This document shows positions 60,073 through 64,000 of a DNA stretch of 64,000 bases, in pieces (the first letter of the stretch is position 1; the number at the start of each line of letters is the position of its first letter). Made by a program: the position numbers and the translations under genes. The stretch is from an uncultured Lachnospiraceae bacterium (GTDB lineage: Bacteria; Bacillota; Clostridia; Lachnospirales; Lachnospiraceae). A model generated the notes under the pieces. That model did not search any database and was not told the origin of the DNA. It worked only from the letters and a program-made list of their open reading frames with translations. The DNA lies in NCBI GenBank assembly GCA_947382625.1, contig CANDAG010000014.1:22233-86232 (forward strand). Direction: 5' to 3'.

Positions 60073-60535
60073 AGAATATAAAGCATTCTCAGAATACAAA
60101 GCATTCTCAGAATACAGAGAATTCCCGGAAGACAGATTTTCGCCGCCGGCAACCGGAGGCATTTCCCTGTTGGTAGCATTTGCGGTTTTGTGCCTGACAG
60201 TATTTGCTTTGCTGAGCCTTGGCACGGTGCAGGCACAGAGCAGGCTGGCAGATGCGTCCTTAGAGGCGGTGGAGGAATACTATAAAGCAGACAGTGAAGC
60301 TCTCAGGATCCTTGCACTTTTGTGCGAAGGAGAATTCCCGGAGGGAGTGATATATAAAGAAGGAACTTATTCTTATACCTGCCCGATCTCGGAGACACAG
60401 GCGTTAGAGGTGGAGGTCCGGATTCTGGAGGGGGATTATGAGATTCTGCGATGGCAGGCAGTTCCGGAAGGACAGGATGGCGAGGAGAGCGGCTTCGATC
60501 TGTGGGATGGAGAAGAAAGCATAAAGAGGGAGTAA
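60065..60535 (+). CDS. Pilus-operon membrane protein with N-terminal hexapeptide repeat
   Basis: A 156-residue protein. Residues about 5-20 are a repeat YKAFSE-YKAFSE-YREFPE encoded by an 18-bp tandem repeat. Then a membrane helix (GGISLLVAFAVLCLTVFALL) and a helical-beta domain (DASLEAVEEYYKADSEALRI). It has no classical leader peptide; the topology is that of PilX/PilW-like minor subunits. Unknown family. Confidence 0.6.
   Translation: MNREYKAFSEYKAFSEYREFPEDRFSPPATGGISLLVAFAVLCLTVFALLSLGTVQAQSRLADASLEAVEEYYKADSEALRILALLCEGEFPEGVIYKEGTYSYTCPISETQALEVEVRILEGDYEILRWQAVPEGQDGEESGFDLWDGEESIKRE
60080..60115 (+). repeat. 18-bp in-frame tandem repeat (two perfect copies, a third degenerate)
   Basis: AAAGCATTCTCAGAATAC at 60080-60097 and again at 60098-60115, with a diverged third unit to about 60133. 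Each unit encodes six residues, so copy-number change would keep the frame. Confidence 0.85.
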
Positions 60536-60536
60536 G

Positions 60537-61598
60537 ATGGCTGAATTAGTAGAATATTTGAAGCGTGCAGTGAGGGATGGGGCATCAGATCTTTTTATTG
60601 TAGCCGGGGGGAAGGTTTCAGAGAAGGTGGAAAAGACCCTGTATCCGATCAGTGAGGAGACTATGACGCCCCAGGAGTCGGAGCGGCTGATCACAGAGCT
60701 TTATGTCAGGGCAAACAGGCCCATAGAAGGATATCTGCGGACCGGGGATGATGATTTCTCATTTTCTCTTCCGGGGATCGCCCGTTTCCGTGTGAATACC
60801 TATCATCAGCGTGGATCCATGGCTGCAGTGGTGAGAGTGGTAGTGTTTGAGATCCCGGACTGGAGAGAGTTGCAGATTCCGGAGCAGATCATGAATCTTG
60901 CGGACGTAACTCATGGCATGGTTCTGGTAACCGGGACGGCAGGAAGCGGAAAATCTACGACGCAGGCATGTATCATAAACCGGATCAATCAGACCAGAGG
61001 GTGTCATATTATTACGCTGGAGGATCCCATAGAATTTTTACACCGGAATCAAAAAAGCATTGTGAGCCAGCGGGAGATTGCCATTGATTCAGAGAATTAT
61101 CTGACAGCGTTGCGGGCCTGCTTAAGACAGGCGCCGGATGTGATCCTGCTGGGAGAAATGCGGGATCATGAGACGATCCGTACAGCAATGACGGCGGCTG
61201 AGACAGGGCATCTTCTGATCGCAACACTGCATACCAAAGGAGCAGTGAATACCATAGACAGAATCGTGGACAGCTTCCCGGGAGAACAGCAGCTGCAGAT
61301 ACGGGTGCAGCTCAGTATGGTATTGGAGACAGTGATCTCCCAGCAGCTTTTGCCCGGAGTGAACGGAGAGCTGATTCCGGCTTATGAGATCATGCATATG
61401 AACAATGCGATCCGCAGCCTGATCAGAGAGAGCAAGAGCCATCAGATCGATAATGCTATTACCGCCGGAGGCGGAGAAGGCATGATCTCTATGGATCAGT
61501 CTATCCTGAGGCTGTATAAGGCCGGAAAGATCACCAAAGAGACTGCATTAGACTATGCGGAGCATCCGGAACAGCTTATGCGGAGACTGGAAGGCTGA
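60537..61598 (+). CDS. pilT: PilT-type pilus retraction ATPase
   Basis: A 353-residue GspE-family ATPase of PilT size. N-terminal PAS-like domain (RDGASDLFIVAGGKVSEKVE; SFSLPGIARFRVNTYHQRGS), Walker A GTAGSGKSTT near 137, Asp box ITLEDPIEFLHRNQKSIVSQ, Walker B ALRACLRQAPDVILLGEMRD, His box ETGHLLIATLHTKGAVNTID, and the PilT-typical AIRSLIRESKSHQIDNAI. It lacks the extra N-terminal domains of PilB. In this cluster it is the only ATPase. It starts two bases after the upstream stop. Confidence 0.9.
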   Translation: MAELVEYLKRAVRDGASDLFIVAGGKVSEKVEKTLYPISEETMTPQESERLITELYVRANRPIEGYLRTGDDDFSFSLPGIARFRVNTYHQRGSMAAVVRVVVFEIPDWRELQIPEQIMNLADVTHGMVLVTGTAGSGKSTTQACIINRINQTRGCHIITLEDPIEFLHRNQKSIVSQREIAIDSENYLTALRACLRQAPDVILLGEMRDHETIRTAMTAAETGHLLIATLHTKGAVNTIDRIVDSFPGEQQLQIRVQLSMVLETVISQQLLPGVNGELIPAYEIMHMNNAIRSLIRESKSHQIDNAITAGGGEGMISMDQSILRLYKAGKITKETALDYAEHPEQLMRRLEG

Positions 61599-61643
61599 AA
61601 CAAGGATCAACAAAGCCTTACAAGAATAGAAGACAAAAAATAG

Positions 61644-61671
61644 CGGACGGCATGTGCCGTCCGTTGTTTTT
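61644..61671. terminator. Rho-independent terminator after pilT (bidirectional shape)
   Basis: CGGACGGCA (61644-61652), gap TG, TGCCGTCCG (61655-61663), then TTGTTTTTT; AAAAAATA precedes it, so it may also serve the converging amylase gene. Confidence 0.85.
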
Positions 61672-61680
61672 TGTCAATAA

Positions 61681-61703
61681 GCCGATTCGCGGAACGTGTC
61701 GGC
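61681..61703 (+). repeat. Dispersed 23-nt GC-rich imperfect palindrome, copy 4
   Basis: GCCGAT-TCGCGGAACGTG-TCGGC: eight of nine arm pairs, with a T-T mismatch at the seventh pair as in copy 3. It lies between the pilT terminator and the end of the amylase gene. Confidence 0.65.
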
Positions 61704-61714
61704 GTTTGATCAGG

Positions 61715-63796
61715 CTACCTTGTGGAGTGTGGCAGCTTCTGATATTTAAGGACAATAGCTGATGTGGGCGGAAGGGTAATGTTCAGCACACCATCTTCAA
61801 CGGTATGGTATCTTTTGGCAACAGAATAACCTTCCGAGGACGTAAGCATCAGGCGTGTCAGCTGACAATGATGAGGGATTCCAAGGGGCCAGACGGCTGT
61901 GCTTCTGGTCACCTCATGATCATTGTTGTTGACGAGTACGACAATGGCTTCCTTTTTGCGGAAACGTCCGTATCCGATCACATTGTAATCCTGATCGATA
62001 TATTTCAGAGAGCCTGTGAGAAGCGCAGGGTTTTCTTTGTGAATGCGGATCATATCCCGATGGAATTGGATCAGATTATGATCCTCGTGCCCCCAGGGGT
62101 AGGTTCTTCTGTTGTCGGGATCGGTAAAACCGCAGACGCCTGCTTCATCTCCGTAATAAAGGGTGGGTGCGCCGGGCCAGGTCATTTGAATGACTACTGC
62201 TTCGCGCAGGATGGCTTTGTTAATGCCGTCATTTGCAGCCTGAGAGCCTAAGGTGTTTGTTCTTCCCACTTTTTTGTTGGTTCTGGTAAGGAACCGGGAA
62301 TGATCGTGATTGGAGAGCTCATTCATGGAAATCTGGAGGGATGGGGTGGTAAAGCTTGCCATATGATGGCGCATAGCACCCAGAAAGCTATCCACATTGC
62401 CGTAGAGATCTCCCCGGTAATCATCGCTGTGCTTTTGCATACCGGTTAAGAACCATGTGACGGGCTCCATAAAAGCGTCATAATTCATGACAGTATCCCA
62501 TTCCTTGCCGGTTAACCATTCTCTGGAGTTTCCATAGTGCTCCGCCAGAACGATCGCATCAGGATTGGCATCTCTCACGGCCTGCCGGAAGGCCTGCCAG
62601 AAGTAATGGTTATATTCCGGGCTGTGTCCTAAGTCCGCAGCCACGTCTAAACGCCATCCATCAGCGTTATAAGGAGGAGAGACCCATTTGGCGGCAATCT
62701 TCATGATATATTGAAACAATTCCCTGGAGTTTTCATAATTCAGCTTGGGAAGAGTATCATAGCCCCACCAGCCGTCATAGCTGGGATTATAGGGCCAGGA
62801 ATTCTCGTCATAAAAATGGAAGTAATCATGGTAAGGACTTTCCCTGCAGATATGAGCGCCCTTTTCATACCCTTCTGCATTCTCGTAAATACGCTCCCGG
62901 TCCATCCACTTGTTAAAGGAACCGCAATGATTAAAAACACCGTCCAGAATAACCTTAATGCCTCTGCTGTGAGCTTCCTCCACAACCTTGATAAACAGCT
63001 CATTACTGGCATTCAGATTCAGGGGGTTGGCGATTCTGTTGATATATCTGGAAGCATATCTGTTTTCGTGCTGGTCATGGGCGAGAAGCTCTCCTTCATC
63101 GTACACGATCTTTCCGAAATGAGGGTCGATATTATCATAGTCCTGAATATCGTATTTATGATTAGAGGGGGAAACAAAAAGGGGATTAAAGTAAATAACA
63201 TCAATACCCAGCTCCTGCAGATAGTCCATTTTGTCTAATACGCCCTGCAGGTCTCCGCCATAAAACTCCCGTACCCCCATAACGGCCGGAGTTTTGTTCC
63301 AGTCATCCACACGAATGGTTTTATCTCCCACATATTCATATTCGGAGGTGAGGACGTCGTTTGAGGGATCGCCGTTGCAAAAACGGTCTACATAAATCTG
63401 ATACATGACAGCCCCCTTGGCCCACTTAGGCGTTTTGAATCCGGGGATCACGCGAAAGGCGTACTCGGGCTGAGTGGAGTCAACAGCGCCTCTGGTATCA
63501 TAAAAGCAACAGGAGTCACCCTTATGGATCTCAAAGTAATAAGAAAATTCTTTGTCCTCCACCTCTGCCGTACAGTAATAAAAGTCAAAGACATCGTCTG
63601 TATGCTCCGGCAGCATGTGATAACGGACTCCGCAGTTTACCATATAAATTTTGTCAATGTTTTGGCGAGCGGTACGGAAACGGATGATGACCGGTGAGTA
63701 AGGATTGGGTTCTGACGGAGATAGGTAATCCTCTGTTGTATCACAAAATAGCGCAATTTTATCAATAAAAGCCTGCATGTTCTCTATAGCCTCCAT
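61715..63796 (-). CDS. GH13 alpha-amylase/neopullulanase-type glycosidase
   Basis: A 693-residue enzyme. An N-terminal domain of about 125 residues (RFRTARQNIDKIYMVNCGVR; YYFEIHKGDSCCFYDTRG) has the sandwich pattern of neopullulanase/CBM34-type starts, then a GH13 barrel: MYQIYVDRFCNGDPSNDV, GGDLQGVLDKMDYLQELGID, ILDGVFNHCG, DGWRLDVAADLG (nucleophile Asp), IVLAEHYGNSREWL (acid Glu) and NELSNHDHSRFLTR (third Asp). A C-terminal beta domain follows. No signal peptide is visible, so it degrades imported maltodextrins or cyclodextrins in the cytoplasm. Start ATG 63796. Confidence 0.9.
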   Translation of the reverse strand: MEAIENMQAFIDKIALFCDTTEDYLSPSEPNPYSPVIIRFRTARQNIDKIYMVNCGVRYHMLPEHTDDVFDFYYCTAEVEDKEFSYYFEIHKGDSCCFYDTRGAVDSTQPEYAFRVIPGFKTPKWAKGAVMYQIYVDRFCNGDPSNDVLTSEYEYVGDKTIRVDDWNKTPAVMGVREFYGGDLQGVLDKMDYLQELGIDVIYFNPLFVSPSNHKYDIQDYDNIDPHFGKIVYDEGELLAHDQHENRYASRYINRIANPLNLNASNELFIKVVEEAHSRGIKVILDGVFNHCGSFNKWMDRERIYENAEGYEKGAHICRESPYHDYFHFYDENSWPYNPSYDGWWGYDTLPKLNYENSRELFQYIMKIAAKWVSPPYNADGWRLDVAADLGHSPEYNHYFWQAFRQAVRDANPDAIVLAEHYGNSREWLTGKEWDTVMNYDAFMEPVTWFLTGMQKHSDDYRGDLYGNVDSFLGAMRHHMASFTTPSLQISMNELSNHDHSRFLTRTNKKVGRTNTLGSQAANDGINKAILREAVVIQMTWPGAPTLYYGDEAGVCGFTDPDNRRTYPWGHEDHNLIQFHRDMIRIHKENPALLTGSLKYIDQDYNVIGYGRFRKKEAIVVLVNNNDHEVTRSTAVWPLGIPHHCQLTRLMLTSSEGYSVAKRYHTVEDGVLNITLPPTSAIVLKYQKLPHSTR

Positions 63797-63829
63797 GAAA
63801 TAATCTAGTATTTATAGAACATTACAAGT

Positions 63830-63846
63830 TTCGCTAAAAAAGCGAA
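63830..63846. promoter_or_regulatory. Palindrome in the amylase leader (possible operator)
   Basis: TTCGCT-AAAAA-AGCGAA lies between the -10 box and the start codon of the amylase gene; LacI-type operators have this size, but the sequence is not a standard one. Confidence 0.35.
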
Positions 63847-63853
63847 CACTCTA

Positions 63854-63882
63854 ATTTTAAACCATAGAAAAATGTTAATCAA
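63854..63882 (-). promoter_or_regulatory. Promoter of the amylase gene
   Basis: On the minus strand TTGATT (63877-63882), 17-base spacer, TAAAAT (63854-63859). Confidence 0.55.
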
Positions 63883-63927
63883 TATGAAATATGCATAATA
63901 ATGCAGGGCATTCTTGCATCACCAAAG

Positions 63928-63960
63928 TAAAAAGAACAGTAGCACGTACTGTTCTTTTTA
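63928..63960. terminator. Bidirectional terminator-like hairpin
   Basis: TAAAAAGAACAGTA (63928-63941), loop GCACG, perfect complement at 63947-63960 with a T5 run inside it. It probably ends a gene beyond the window edge. The rest of 63961-64000 shows nothing. Confidence 0.7.
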
Positions 63961-64000
63961 GAGAAGGTATTTCTTTCTTATGGGGTATAGCAAAAAACTA

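Overview
The window reads as a chromosomal segment of a Gram-positive anaerobe of class Clostridia, most likely family Lachnospiraceae (gut type). The grounds are AGGAGG-type ribosome binding sites, A+T-rich intergenic DNA with TTGACA/TATAAT promoters, lipoprotein-type solute-binding proteins, a sigma-factor/zinc-finger anti-sigma pair, and family-level resemblance of most products. This assignment is inferred from reading, not from a database search.

Layout. (1) 1-9.2 kb: a carbohydrate ABC transporter (two permeases, lipoprotein binding protein) with its LacI regulator and four different ester or serine hydrolases, two of them on a divergent promoter; this suggests uptake and de-acylation of acylated plant oligosaccharides. 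(2) 9.3-12.8 kb: GRAM-domain protein, glycerol-1-phosphate dehydrogenase (AraM type), ribulokinase. (3) 12.8-16.7 kb: accessory, partly decayed DNA with a broken nucleotidyltransferase gene, a duplicated-domain lipoprotein behind two BlaI/CopY-like operators, and gene remnants. (4) 16.7-22.7 kb: a PHP/endonuclease-Q-like domain fused to a UvrD helicase, a HipA-like protein, a lone resolvase domain, and an ECF sigma/anti-sigma pair. (5) 22.7-31.2 kb: an OmpR-type two-component system divergent from an unusual operon (lipoprotein, beta-propeller plus solute-binding fusion, two permeases, HlyD-like adaptor, no ATPase). (6) 31.2-35.1 kb: exonuclease, D,D-carboxypeptidase, TrmB, thioredoxin. (7) 35.1-44.6 kb: a ten-gene Mrp/Mbh-type cation antiporter with four antiporter-like subunits. 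(8) 44.6-48.7 kb: tRNA-Pro(CGG), an HtrA-like protein with a substituted catalytic triad, a YhaM-type exoribonuclease, RlmD. (9) 48.7-54.1 kb: FadR-type regulator, GntP permease, IlvD/Edd dehydratase (sugar-acid catabolism), CofE-like ligase. (10) 54.2-56.7 kb: GH4 alpha-galactosidase and AraC regulator. (11) 56.8-61.6 kb: transglutaminase-like protein and a compact type IV pilus-like operon ending in PilT. (12) 61.7-63.8 kb: GH13 amylase/neopullulanase.

The strongest unusual signals are: a dispersed 23-nt imperfect palindrome present four times, outside or at the ends of genes; the ATPase-less, two-component-linked locus at 24-31 kb with 11-bp-phased direct repeats before it; the endonuclease-Q-like/UvrD fusion; the paired BlaI/CopY-like operators in front of an uncharacterised lipoprotein with no blaI/blaR in sight; the apparently dead HtrA; and the pilus-like cluster with PilT as its only ATPase.
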